Source of the DNA: Kutzneria buriramensis
Lineage (GTDB): Bacteria; Actinomycetota; Actinomycetes; Mycobacteriales; Pseudonocardiaceae
Direction: 5' to 3'
Length of the DNA stretch: 45,682 bases
Assembly (NCBI RefSeq): GCF_003387475.1
Contig: NZ_QUNO01000039.1
Coordinates: forward strand, 1-45,682
Position 1 is the stretch's first letter; every line of letters starts with the position of its first letter. The notes below the pieces were generated by a model. It saw only the letters and a list, made by a program, of their open reading frames with translations. It was not told the DNA's origin and made no database searches. Shown here piece after piece: positions 17,549 through 26,626 of the stretch. A program made the position numbers and the translations under genes.

Positions 17549-20500
17549 TCATCCGACGGTGTAGGTGTAGGGAAGGCCGATCAGTTCGGACTCGTTGGAA
17601 ACGTCCTCCTGAGCGCCGGCTTCGTCGACGTAGAGGATGCCGCGGACGACGGTGCCCGGCGCGGCGGTGGGAGTGATGGTCAGGTCGATGTGCGCCGTGC
17701 CGCCCGCGGCCACGTACACGGGATTCCAGTCGGCGGTGATGTCCCAGTAGCTTCCGGTGGACGGGTGGGCGTCCGGGTCCGTGGTCTGGGTCAGGGCCGT
17801 CATCGTGATCTTCGCAGTTGTGCTCGGCGCCGGCGTGGTGCCGTACGCGCCGACCGGAGTGATGGTGGTACCCCAGAAACCGCCGGCCAGCTGCCCGGCC
17901 TTCGCAGTGGCGACCGTAGTTCCGCTCGGACCGGGCACGCCCAGCACGAGGGGGGAGGCGGTCCACGGCGAGAGCTCCAGGTTGACTGGCGCGCCGGCAG
18001 AGGCGGTCGCCCGGAGTTCGCTCGTGTGGGACGGCACCCACCAGCCGGCGCCCGGCGCGCTGGGAAGGGTGACGTCGGCGCTGGCGGCGCCGGACGTGGT
18101 CATGACGGGTACGGTGCTCATCGAGTCGAGCCGCGGGTCGAGGAAGTACTGCCGGTCCGCGGGCCCCAGGTTGGGAACCGCGACGGAGACGACCTTGTTG
18201 CTGCCCTTGCTGATCACGATTGTCGGGCTGTTGGGCAGACCAGGGGCAGCGGCGGTGGCGGTGTCGACGTGCACGGTGCCGGCAAGCTGCTCGTTGAAGT
18301 CGGTGCCGGAGATGAGACCCGGCAGGGTGACGTAGAGCGTCCAGCGCCCTGGGGCCGGATCGTTGACGGTCAGGCTCGCATACTGGCTGGGGGTGTCGGA
18401 TTTGGGCCCGGCGAGGTTGGTGTCGCGAGCGAGGATCTGCTGCTCGGGACTGACGAGGTAGTAGACCAGTTGGGTGCCGGGATTCTGGGCGGCGAGGTCG
18501 ATGGTGAGGCTGCGATGTCCGGCGGCCACGTCCAGGTAGTAGGCAAGGACCTGGTTGACCGAGCGCCCGGTGCCGCCGGTGACCGTGGCTGTGAACGTCG
18601 TGCTCCGCGCGGATGCCGAGGGCACGGCGACCAGCGTGCGCCGGGCTACCGGTAGCAACGCCGTGTCGGAGCCGGATGTGAACCGCAGCGAGAACGGCGT
18701 GTCGCCGGCCTGGGCCGGCAGCGCGACGGTCACCGGGAAGACGACGGTGCCGCCCGCGGGCACCGGACGGGTCTGCGGCGCCACGTCTGCGGCGGCGTAC
18801 CTGTGGCCGCTGAAGCGCAATCGCACCGGGCCGCGGTAGCTACCCGGTTGGATCGGCTGGGCGAGGGTGACTCCGTTGCTCCAGAGGACCTTCGCGGTCC
18901 AAGTGCCCGCTTCCGGCTGGACTACGTCCACGTGCTGGTAGTTGGCGGCGCTTTGGGCGCCACCGAAGTCATAGCTGATCTGGGCCAGACGGCCGTGCGG
19001 GTCGACGAGAGCGAGAGCGAGTACTCCGGTGTTCTGGGCGCCGGGCCAGGTCATGTCGGCGTCGAGCAGTGGGGTGTTGCCGGGCACGGTGAAGGTGACA
19101 GGTGCCGCCGCCAGCTGGCCCTCGCCGGTGGTGTCGGGCAGCGGCGCCGCGACGGTCGTGGTCTGCTCGGTGTCGAAGGTCTGGGTGCCGACTGCGCTGG
19201 AGGACATCGTCACCGTCTGCGGACGGTTGCTGGTGTTGGTGACCGCGACGGAGCTGTGCTCCACCTCGCCCGCCCGGCCGCTGACGGAGAGCTGATCCGT
19301 GGACAGCACCAGGCCGGTGCTGTGTGCGCTACCGCCGGGGACAGCCCAGGCGCTTGCGGCCTGGACCGCGCCCGCGGAGTCGAGCAGTCCGGCGCCCTGC
19401 TCGTCGGTGGGGGCGCCGAGGTCGGTCGCCGTGCCGGTCAGTAAGCGGCGGACCAATTCCGGCGTCGGGCGGGCGCCGCTGTGGGTTTGCATGTACGCCT
19501 GGATCACCAGCGCCGCGGCACCGGACACGAAGGGCGCGGACTGGCTGGTTCCGCCGAACACCTCAGTGGCGTGCTGACATCCGGTCCACAGTGGACCGAC
19601 GGTACACGCTGCCATGCCGACCATGCCCGGCGCCGCGAGATCGACGAGCCGGTTACCGGCCGTGGTGCCGCCCGAAGAGAGGGCGGCAATGTTGTTGTCG
19701 ATCGCACCCGGATAGCCGTAGCCGAGCGCCGGGAGACGGTACGCGGTGGTGGCGCCCACACTGATCACGCTCGGGTCGCTCGCCGGGGAGCCGATGGTGC
19801 CGGTCGGTCCGGAGTCGCCGGTGCTGGCCACGACCGTGACTCCCGCCGCGACCGCCGCGGCGTCGGCCAGCCGGAAGGGATCAGTAGCGGAATCTGGGTA
19901 GAGGTTGCTACCAAGAGACTCGTTGATGACGGCCGCGTGGTGTTCGACCGCGTACTGAATCGCCTGCACGACCGTCGATGTGAAGCCGCCGCCGTCGTGG
20001 TCGAAGACCTTGAGCATCATCAGATCGGCCCCGGGGGCGAAGCCCCGCATTTGGAAGTCGCAGCCCTTGGGAAACGTGAAGCCCGGCAGCTGGTCGGACA
20101 GGTCGTATGTTTGCCTGCCCTGCGCGGCGATGGAGCTGGCGTCCCCGAATGCCTCCTCGGCGTCGGTCGCGTCGTTGGTGCCCTCGCCGGTGAAGTCCTT
20201 GTAGTCGGTGATCACGCTGCTGCCGTCGGGCCGAACGAACTCTGGGTTCGCCACGTCGATACCGTCCGAGATCACGGCGACCGCCACGCCCTTGCCGGTC
20301 GCCACCTGCTGCGCCGCATCGGTGTGGGTCAGCGTCAGTGCCTGTGGCTCGATCATCGGGTGGTCAGCCGTGGTCGCGCATCCTGCGAGCGAGGTGGCAT
20401 TGGCGCGGGGAGGCTTGCTACCGGGCCTCCGGGGAGGCAGGTGCACCGGCAGATCCGGAAGCACCGCGGCAACCTGTGCGTCCGAACGCAGTTGGGCCAG

Positions 20501-20788
20501 TGACGCCGGATTGACGCTGGCGGACACGGCGTTGATCAGGCTTAGGCCAGCGACCGACTGGGCGCCATTAATGCGCAGTTGCGACACGACAGGCGCTTGG
20601 TCTTGCTCCACCGCCTGTTGGCGCTGCGCGGTGTGGGTGCCTACTGGGAGATCCGTGTGCTGGTCACGCAGCACGACGATCACTCGCTGCGATGGTCCCG
20701 TGGGCGACGCCACGGCCGGGACGGCTAACACTCCTGTCCCGACCGAACCAGTCATTACCACAGCGAGTAACGCTGCTCTGATCCGCAT
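17549..20788 (-). CDS. Large secreted protease, subtilase fold with sedolisin-like catalytic residues
   Basis: 1079 residues; ATG 20788 follows GGAGAGG. Signal peptide 1-28 (MRIRAALLAVVMTGSVGTGV). Inhibitor-I9-like propeptide ~34-112. Protease domain ~155-435. Asp175 sits in VISDGID as in subtilisins, but the GHGTHVAG helix reads EAFGDASSIAAQG. When ASSIAA is aligned with AGTIAA, Glu212 falls on the catalytic His and Asp216 one turn later. The oxyanion-hole segment is STGDSG (Asp325) instead of a Gly-Asn motif, and the serine lies in GGTSQSAP (Ser415). This Glu/Asp/Asp/Ser set is that of sedolisins (S53). The C-terminal ~600 residues look like several beta-sandwich domains and end in YTYTVG. 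Probably an extracellular, perhaps acid-active, peptidase; substrate unknown. Confidence 0.9.
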   Translation of the reverse strand: MRIRAALLAVVMTGSVGTGVLAVPAVASPTGPSQRVIVVLRDQHTDLPVGTHTAQRQQAVEQDQAPVVSQLRINGAQSVAGLSLINAVSASVNPASLAQLRSDAQVAAVLPDLPVHLPPRRPGSKPPRANATSLAGCATTADHPMIEPQALTLTHTDAAQQVATGKGVAVAVISDGIDVANPEFVRPDGSSVITDYKDFTGEGTNDATDAEEAFGDASSIAAQGRQTYDLSDQLPGFTFPKGCDFQMRGFAPGADLMMLKVFDHDGGGFTSTVVQAIQYAVEHHAAVINESLGSNLYPDSATDPFRLADAAAVAAGVTVVASTGDSGPTGTIGSPASDPSVISVGATTAYRLPALGYGYPGAIDNNIAALSSGGTTAGNRLVDLAAPGMVGMAACTVGPLWTGCQHATEVFGGTSQSAPFVSGAAALVIQAYMQTHSGARPTPELVRRLLTGTATDLGAPTDEQGAGLLDSAGAVQAASAWAVPGGSAHSTGLVLSTDQLSVSGRAGEVEHSSVAVTNTSNRPQTVTMSSSAVGTQTFDTEQTTTVAAPLPDTTGEGQLAAAPVTFTVPGNTPLLDADMTWPGAQNTGVLALALVDPHGRLAQISYDFGGAQSAANYQHVDVVQPEAGTWTAKVLWSNGVTLAQPIQPGSYRGPVRLRFSGHRYAAADVAPQTRPVPAGGTVVFPVTVALPAQAGDTPFSLRFTSGSDTALLPVARRTLVAVPSASARSTTFTATVTGGTGRSVNQVLAYYLDVAAGHRSLTIDLAAQNPGTQLVYYLVSPEQQILARDTNLAGPKSDTPSQYASLTVNDPAPGRWTLYVTLPGLISGTDFNEQLAGTVHVDTATAAAPGLPNSPTIVISKGSNKVVSVAVPNLGPADRQYFLDPRLDSMSTVPVMTTSGAASADVTLPSAPGAGWWVPSHTSELRATASAGAPVNLELSPWTASPLVLGVPGPSGTTVATAKAGQLAGGFWGTTITPVGAYGTTPAPSTTAKITMTALTQTTDPDAHPSTGSYWDITADWNPVYVAAGGTAHIDLTITPTAAPGTVVRGILYVDEAGAQEDVSNESELIGLPYTYTVG

Positions 20789-21894
20789 AGCGGTGAAACC
20801 TCTCCATTCAGTAGCCTCACATGCCCAGGCTGGTCACCAGTAGATGGGACGCCGGGCTGGCCAGCCAAGTGCTGGCCTCTTTCAACCGTTTCGATTGAGA
20901 CCGTGTGCCGCGACCCGTACATACCAGGACGAGCGCCGTGTCACGCACACGACGCGCGGCAGCCGACGGCGTCGCGAATCCAATGTCATTGATCATTCAC
21001 ATTGACGAGCCGCAGGCCGCGTACAGCCACCATCATGACAGAGTTGCGCACCCAAAGGAATAGTCGGTTTTCGCACAGCGTCAGGTCGGGCAACACGTTC
21101 GACATGCCGCCTACCGCTACGCCCCAGCGTCACAATCGGTCACAAAGAAAAGCGCAGTGTCCACCTCCCAGAGGGTGCGGTTCGATTTACCTCCGTTTTT
21201 TGCGGAATTCCGTTGCCATTCTTCGGGTTTGTACGGTTGCAAGGTTGACTGTCCAGCACCGGGGTGCCCACTCATCGCGGGCTGTTGATCGGAATGACGG
21301 CGCCTGCAGTGAGCGCCATAGAGTGCGCCACGGTTGGGGCGAACATATGCTCGCCGCTGACAGTGGTGGCCAAGACCCGGCCGGTGTCGCGCTAGTGCTA
21401 CATCTTCGTCCCCGCCGTCAACGTGGCAAAGGTCACCGAGGCGGCGCACCCCGAGACGGGAACTTCGCCGCTTGTGATCACCGGCGATTTCGCGCGATGA
21501 CGTCATGTTGCGATCACGAGCAACCGGCGTTGCAGCTCGCGTCCGTGGTCGCGACATAAAAGGCGATCCTTGCCCGTGCGGCCGGGAAAGCTTGAGAGCC
21601 CCGATGCCGGCATGGTTTGCAGCCAACTAGCCCTCCCGGAGAACGGTTTTAGACGCCCGAGCGACTTCCACCGAACAGGGTCTCCACTGCAGGCATGCTC
21701 ACCACACCTCGCCCACACAATACACATATGTCCATATGCCCAAGTATCGCGCCTAGGTTCCGCGAGTCGGTGAGGGTTTTCCTCCAACCTCGCTACCAGT
21801 TGCCGTTCTCGCTCCACGCCCGAGCCGTGATGTCCGATACTGGGGCCACTCCCGATCCGATTGGGGAGTGACAATCAACACACAAGGAAAGCGG
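20789..21894. other. 1.1-kb gap
   Basis: No recognisable gene. It begins with the upstream region of the protease at 20788 and ends with the leader of the small secreted gene at 21895. Open frames on both strands near 21000-21630 lack domains and ribosome binding sites; the centre may be old decayed coding DNA. Confidence 0.4.
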
Positions 21895-22182
21895 ATGGAA
21901 CTGAAAATGCGTATCGTGCGCGCCGCAGTCGCGGCTGGCGTACTCGCGGCGGCCGTCGTGGGGCTGTCGACGGCGTCGGCATCGGCCAGCACCGGGGCCA
22001 TCCATTACTTCAGCGGCAAGGCGACGATCGAATACATCGCGAATTTCGAAAAGCCGACCGTCGAGGCAGAATGCTCCGACGCGCACGGGGTGATCGTCTC
22101 CTCGGGGCTGGTCCACGTGGGGACCGGTCAGCAAGATTGGGAATGGCAGGTGGCCTGCGACTTCGACCGCTCTGTGGGCTGA
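21895..22182 (+). CDS. Small secreted protein, 95 aa
   Basis: ATG 21895 follows ACAAGGAAAGCGG; a second ATG at 21907 and a GTG at 21868 are alternatives in the same frame. Signal peptide MELKMRIVRAAVAAGVLAAA, cleaved near ASASA-STG. The mature part is ~60 residues with two cysteines (EAECSD and VACDFD). The predicted strands (IHYFSGKATIEYIANF, GLVHVGTGQQDWEWQ) suggest a small beta-rich fold. No family recognised. It is followed at once by two tandem hairpins. Confidence 0.82.
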   Translation: MELKMRIVRAAVAAGVLAAAVVGLSTASASASTGAIHYFSGKATIEYIANFEKPTVEAECSDAHGVIVSSGLVHVGTGQQDWEWQVACDFDRSVG

Positions 22183-22188
22183 GACGGT

Positions 22189-22220
22189 CTGGGGCAGAGC
22201 TCTGCTCAGCTCTGCCCCAG
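22189..22220 (+). terminator. Hairpin terminator 1 after the 21895-22182 gene
   Basis: Perfect 13-bp stem: CTGGGGCAGAGCT (22189-22201) pairs with AGCTCTGCCCCAG (22208-22220) around a 6-base loop, starting 6 bases after the stop codon. Confidence 0.85.
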
Positions 22221-22222
22221 TT

Positions 22223-22259
22223 GTGGTCCGGGGTGCCGTTGTCCGGCACCCCGGACCAC
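22223..22259. terminator. Hairpin terminator 2, directly adjacent
   Basis: Perfect 16-bp stem: GTGGTCCGGGGTGCCG (22223-22238) pairs with CGGCACCCCGGACCAC (22244-22259) around TTGTC. It begins two bases after the first hairpin, making a double terminator or a bidirectional block. Confidence 0.8.
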
Positions 22260-22729
22260 CGGGGCACCCGAGTTAGAGTTGTATATGCCCAGGACCTGCG
22301 AGCTCAGCACATTCTGCGCCTTGCCGGTCGCGCCGGTGGAGATCCCGCCGCCGCCGGCGTCGTCGGCACCGTAGGTCACCCGGCTGGTGCCGTCGATGGT
22401 CAGCACACCGCCCACTCGTGGGCACTTGCCGTCGGCCTAGGGCAGCAGGCCGCGGGTGTAGCCAGAGGCGGTGTTGGAGAACATCCGAACCCTGGTCGCG
22501 CAGCGTGCCGTTGACATCGGTGCTGTGTTCGAGCCTAATCGCGTGGGCGTGGAACGACCCATAGGACGGCGCCCCGCTCGGCGGAACCCACGTCACCCCG
22601 CCGCTATAGGTGAAAGCCGGCGTGTGTGGGTCCGTCGACGTGAACGGGCGCCAAAGCCGGCGGCGGTCGCAGTGACGAAAGGCGAGCGGCGTAAGCCATC
22701 GGCGCTTGGCTGGCTGACGGTTGGTATCG
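22260..22729. other. Decayed DNA of unknown origin
   Basis: The minus strand holds protein-like fragments in two frames (TWVPPSGAPSYGSFHAHAIR, then LEHSTDVNGTLRDQ; and VTYGADDAGGGGISTG). They look like pieces of a broken secreted or carbohydrate-active protein, but I cannot assign a family. No intact gene. Confidence 0.35.
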
Positions 22730-24015
22730 CGGCCGCCTGGGCTTCAACGGCAGCCACACCAACCTCCATGGCGGCCGGCTCGCACTGATCGCCTAGTACG
22801 AGAACGTGGTGTGGAGAATGCGCGGCAGCTTCGTCGACGTGCCCACTGACTCGCCAAAGCGCGACGAAGGCTGGTATGGACCGGTGAAATCCAGATCTTC
22901 TCCTCCACCGCGGCCCTTCTCCACGACTGTGACGGCATGCGGGCCTCCCGGCTGCGCGACGCCGCTGCCGAGCAGCACGACGACGGCACCGTGCCCTGGT
23001 ACGTTCCGAAATTCGCGGGCGGACCACAGTGGACACCGGCAAGGCCTGGCGCCGGCTGGGACGATGTCGCAGCGCTGACACCGTGGGCTCTACCACGACT
23101 CCGGTGACGCCGGATTGCTCGCCCCGAAGTACGACAGCGCGCTTCGCTGGGTCGACCTCGTCACCGAGATTGCCGGTCCCTCCTGCTTGTGGAACAGTGG
23201 ATACCAGCTCGGCGACTGGCTCGGCCCCTCCGGCGCCCCTGCACGGCCCGGCCGATTGCCGCTACCTGATCGCGACCGCCTAATACGCCTGGCCCGCACG
23301 GCATGTGGCCAAGATGGCCGCAGCCCTCGGACAGGAGCGAGGCCGCTGCCGCTACGGCGCTCTGGCCGAGCGCGTTTCGTCAGGCGTTCATCGACGAGTA
23401 CATCAAGTCCGACGGTCTCATGACCAGTGGCACTCAGACCGCCTACGCCGTGGCGCTCCGGTTCGACCTCCTGCCCGGGCCGCACGTGCGAACACGCGCC
23501 GGCAACCGGTTGGCCGTTCCAGACTGCGTTCATCGGCACTCCCCACTGACACCCGCGCTCAGCAACCACGGGCCACGATGATGTGTCCTATGCCCCACTC
23601 CTCCAACAGATGCGCCCGCCCCGGCTGTACGCGCTCAAACACAACGCGACCACGGCGTGAGGAACGCTGGGACAGCATGGTGACCGACGGCACGGTCAAC
23701 CCAGGCGAGATGATCCCCGTCAACCACCACACCCTCGACGCGATAACCCAATGGCTGCACACCACCGTAGCGGGACTGACCGCCGCCGCACCGAGCTACG
23801 GGAGCTCGTCTTCCGCCCCCGGCCTAGCGGCGGAGTGGCCTGGGCCGAAGCGGCCCACGAGTCTCCCTATAGGCAACTAGCGATCCGATGGGAACTTCAT
23901 CCTTCGCAGATCGAGATTCGCACCACCGTGGCCCACCGGCGCCTCCGCCCGAATCGAGTGGCCCGACGGCGGCGTCACGAACCTGCCGACCGGAACCGTA
24001 ACCACATGGCGGCCG
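22730..24015 (+). pseudogene. Shattered GH78 alpha-L-rhamnosidase gene
   Basis: Successive frames carry the conserved order of bacterial GH78 rhamnosidases. YENVVWRMRGSFVDVPTDSP (22797-22856) is followed by pieces resembling the RDE-LGWTGDIQVFAPTAAF block, then DDGTVPWYVPKFAGG near 22980, TPARPGAGWDDVAALTPWAL near 23030-23090, then RYGALAERV, TQTAYAVALRFDLLP near 23430-23475, and RWDSMVTDGTVNPGEM near 23668-23715 with NHH. The end resembles the C-terminal beta domain (IEWPDGGVTNLPTGT in composite). At least six frameshifts are needed. The N-terminal domains are missing. This is a dead gene for extracellular rhamnoside breakdown. Confidence 0.85.
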
Positions 24016-24047
24016 AGGGGGCATGCACGTATCTCACGCGGCATCTA

Positions 24048-24085
24048 CCTCCACGTTCGACGACGGCCGTCGTCGAACGTGGAGG
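24048..24085. terminator. Perfect 38-bp palindrome, likely bidirectional terminator
   Basis: The arm CCTCCACGTTCGACGACGG (24048-24066) is followed without spacer by its exact reverse complement (24067-24085). It lies between the plus-strand rhamnosidase remnant and the convergent minus-strand cell-wall operon ending at 24207. In RNA it folds as a long hairpin with a tight loop. Confidence 0.7.
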
Positions 24086-24206
24086 CAACGCACATGCCAC
24101 AGCCAGGCGACACCGACGGCACCTTCGCCCCGACACGAATATCCGGGACGCCCTTCTTCAGGAACCAGTTTCCGGCTGTGATCATGGACTTCGGCTGCCG
24201 TACCAA

Positions 24207-24884
24207 TCAGTGCCTCTGCATGGCCGCCAGTGAGCGGGCGGCCGCGCGCCGTTCGGAGCTGAACGGGTCGACCGCTGAGCCCGCGCCCCGCCCGGGACGC
24301 GACCGCCACTGCTCGATCTTGGCCGCCACCTGGCGCAGCTTCGCGTCGTTCGGGCCGACATCGATCTGGAAGTGGGACTCCTTCAGTGGGTTAAGGTCAC
24401 CGCCCCACCGTACAACGCCCTCGCAGTCGGCGAGGATGTCGCGGATGACCACGACTTCACGGGCCAGGAAACCACCCGCGACACCGATCGGGTACCAGCC
24501 TGGACGCACGGCGACCGCCGTGCCGGACAAGTGGTTGCTCTCGAACGCGGCCGCGACCCGAGGGTCGCTCACGTACCCGAGGATGTCGGTCTGCACCAGG
24601 GTGTGATCGACCTCGTAGTAGTAGCGTCTCACGCAGTGCAGCAGCACGGTCGCCACCGCGCCGGGCAGCACGGACAGCGCGAAGCCGGTGCCCTCCACCC
24701 TGGTCGGCGCCGGCGGTCCGACGACCGGCCAGCCGTTGGCGGTGGTGTTCGACTTCCAGGCCGCCTGGGCATCGGCGGCGACAGCCTTAGTGACGGTGCG
24801 GGTGGACAGCAGCGCGCCGGCGCCCACGACGACGAGGCCGCCCTTGAACAGCCGCCGACGCGAAACCGCTGACTTCTCGTTCAC
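24207..24884 (-). CDS. Tat-exported M15-like (D-Ala-D-Ala carboxypeptidase-like) protein
   Basis: 225 residues. The GTG at 24884 overlaps the upstream stop by four bases (GTGA) with GGGAGG six bases before it, so translation is coupled; GTG 24887 is one codon earlier. Tat signal: SRRRLFKGGLVVVGAGALL (residues 8-26). The rest resembles peptidase-M15-like proteins often encoded beside DUF1906 genes: RRYYYEVDHTLVQTDILGY, SNHLSGTAVAVRPGWYP (116-132), CEGVVRWGGD and KESHFQID (168-175). His118 and His171 sit at metal-ligand-like positions, but the canonical SxHxxGxAxD Asp is Ala125, so activity is uncertain. Probably acts on, or binds, peptidoglycan outside the membrane together with the DUF1906 protein. 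Confidence 0.82.
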   Translation of the reverse strand: MNEKSAVSRRRLFKGGLVVVGAGALLSTRTVTKAVAADAQAAWKSNTTANGWPVVGPPAPTRVEGTGFALSVLPGAVATVLLHCVRRYYYEVDHTLVQTDILGYVSDPRVAAAFESNHLSGTAVAVRPGWYPIGVAGGFLAREVVVIRDILADCEGVVRWGGDLNPLKESHFQIDVGPNDAKLRQVAAKIEQWRSRPGRGAGSAVDPFSSERRAAARSLAAMQRH

Positions 24885-26392
24885 CACGAACCTCCCTGCG
24901 TCGTCTGCACCGAGGACACGCCTGGGTCGGCGCCCGGCCGCTGGACGTCCTTGTCGATCTCGATCTGGCCGTCGCCGGACCCCACCGTCAGGGTCTGAAT
25001 CTGGCTGAACGCCCAGTTGGCCGGCAGCGGGAAGCCCATGTTGCCGCCATAACCCGTCGACATGTCGGACACGAACGACCAGCGCGCACCGGTCCGCTCG
25101 CTCACCTGGGCGCACACGTCGCGGGAACCGTAGACGCCGTGGACGTACCGGCCACCCTTGGCCGCCAGGCCCTCGATCACACCGCGGAAGTACGGCTCGA
25201 TCGCGGTGTCGATCTCATCCTGGACGGCGTCGTAGTCGACCGCGAAGTAGATCACCGTGCCGGCCTTGAAGCCGTAGCCGGCGGCGGCGGTGTGGGCGTC
25301 CGACGCGTCCCGCACCCCCTGGTCATGGGTGAAGTAGCTGGCCTCGCTGCCGTCGTACTGAGAGATGGGCAGCACCTTCAGGCCGGCGCCGAAGATCGTC
25401 TGGAGCTCGCCGGGTTTGATTTTCTTGTCCAGCGTGGTGCCGCGCTGGTCGAGGTAGCGCCCGACCACCCGATAGCCAGCGGTGCGCAGGGCCTGCGCCC
25501 GCGCGGGTGTGATCGTGGTGACGCAGTCGCACGCCGTGGCGGGGCGGTCCGCGTCGCCGGTGGAGACCAGCAACTGAGCCCAGGTGGCGAAGTCGGCCTG
25601 CCCGGTAACCGGAAGCGCGGAGAATTCCTGGAACCTCCGCACCGCACAGACGAGTTCCTCGGTGTAGGTGGCGGCGAACGAGCCGGAGGCCCCGAGCACC
25701 ATGGCGGCGCTGAACAGGCTCACCCAGACTCCACTCGCGCCGACCGAGAGCGAGTGGGCCGTCAGGCCGGCCCGAGTCATCGGACCGAACACGCCGGTCG
25801 CCTGGTCATCGGTCAAGCCCAACTCGAACTGGATTGCCAGGATCGTCGCCTGCACCACCGTCCGCGACACGACACCGTCGCACGCGAGCACGAAGAAGTC
25901 ACGGCGGGTGGTGTACCTGCCGTTGAACCACTGCTGCACCGAGCGGACCGCGGCGTTGCCGCCGGCCACCAGGACGTAGGAGTCCATGCTCAGCAGTGCC
26001 TTCATCACCTTGGGCGCCACGCCGCTGCCCAGCGCGCCGACGCCGGCGTCGGACATCATTGCGCCGACCGCGAACCGGGTTCGCTGGCCGAACGTCCCGC
26101 TGAGGCCGCCAGCAGGGTATCCCTTGCAGGCACAGGCGCTCTGGAGGATCTTGACGATGTTCTGGTTGGACTCGGTGAGCGGCACACCGCCTCGCTGAGC
26201 GAGCGCCCCCAGCGTCATCGGCCCGAAATTGTCCGACAGCGCGGTGATGCCGAGTTCGTGTTGCAATGCCCTGGTCAACGAGTACAGGGTGGTCGCCCCG
26301 GCCACACCGTCCTCGGGGCAACTGTTGTAGCCGACGACACCGCCGTAGGTCGCGTTGACCCACTGCTGCGCCTGGAGAACCTCAACATTCAC
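24881..26392 (-). CDS. DUF1906 (glycoside-hydrolase-like) protein with peptidoglycan-binding-type repeats
   Basis: 503 residues. The N-terminal ~290 residues hold two peptidoglycan-binding-like segments (EVLQAQQWVNATYGGVVGYN; VRSVQQWFNGRYT), with repeated FGPMT motifs near 57 and 200. The C-terminal DUF1906/Rv2525c-like TIM-barrel domain is at ~300-490: CDCVTTITPARAQALRTAGY, GRYLDQRG, LPISQYDG, VIYFAVDYD and IEIDKDV. Acidic residues in AVDYD and EIDKD correspond to the GH25-like active site. It has no N-terminal signal peptide of its own. GTG 26392 has only a weak TAGG upstream. First gene of a two-gene operon with the M15-like protein, suggesting a joint wall-remodelling role. Confidence 0.9.
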   Translation of the reverse strand: MNVEVLQAQQWVNATYGGVVGYNSCPEDGVAGATTLYSLTRALQHELGITALSDNFGPMTLGALAQRGGVPLTESNQNIVKILQSACACKGYPAGGLSGTFGQRTRFAVGAMMSDAGVGALGSGVAPKVMKALLSMDSYVLVAGGNAAVRSVQQWFNGRYTTRRDFFVLACDGVVSRTVVQATILAIQFELGLTDDQATGVFGPMTRAGLTAHSLSVGASGVWVSLFSAAMVLGASGSFAATYTEELVCAVRRFQEFSALPVTGQADFATWAQLLVSTGDADRPATACDCVTTITPARAQALRTAGYRVVGRYLDQRGTTLDKKIKPGELQTIFGAGLKVLPISQYDGSEASYFTHDQGVRDASDAHTAAAGYGFKAGTVIYFAVDYDAVQDEIDTAIEPYFRGVIEGLAAKGGRYVHGVYGSRDVCAQVSERTGARWSFVSDMSTGYGGNMGFPLPANWAFSQIQTLTVGSGDGQIEIDKDVQRPGADPGVSSVQTTQGGSW

Positions 26393-26568
26393 GTGCCGAA
26401 CCTAGTGGAGCCGGTGATCGTCCACACCGGACAACAGCGGAACTCCTACTTTCAAGGACGTGGATCCGATTCTCAACCGTCTGGCGTTCACCGAGGACAG
26501 CTGGCAGCAGGCGTCGACTGGCTCGCGCGAACTTGAGTGACCATCAGGCAACCCAGGAGCAACGGCCG

Positions 26569-26598
26569 CGCGGGCACGGCCCTGGGGCCGTGCCCGCG
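26569..26598 (-). terminator. Hairpin terminator after the 26627-26830 gene
   Basis: Perfect 13-bp stem: CGCGGGCACGGCC (26569-26581) pairs with GGCCGTGCCCGCG (26586-26598) around CTGG. On the minus strand it lies 29 bases after the small ORF's stop and ~180 bases before the DUF1906 start, separating the two transcripts. Confidence 0.75.
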
Positions 26599-26626
26599 AC
26601 GACACTCCGAACCCGCGGTCACGCCA

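Noticed and set aside
17528-18655. Plus-strand open frame of 375 codons
   Set aside because: Antisense to the C-terminal part of the large protease; glycine/arginine-rich shadow.
25139-26536. Plus-strand open frame of 465 codons
   Set aside because: Antisense to the DUF1906 gene, which has clear domain motifs.
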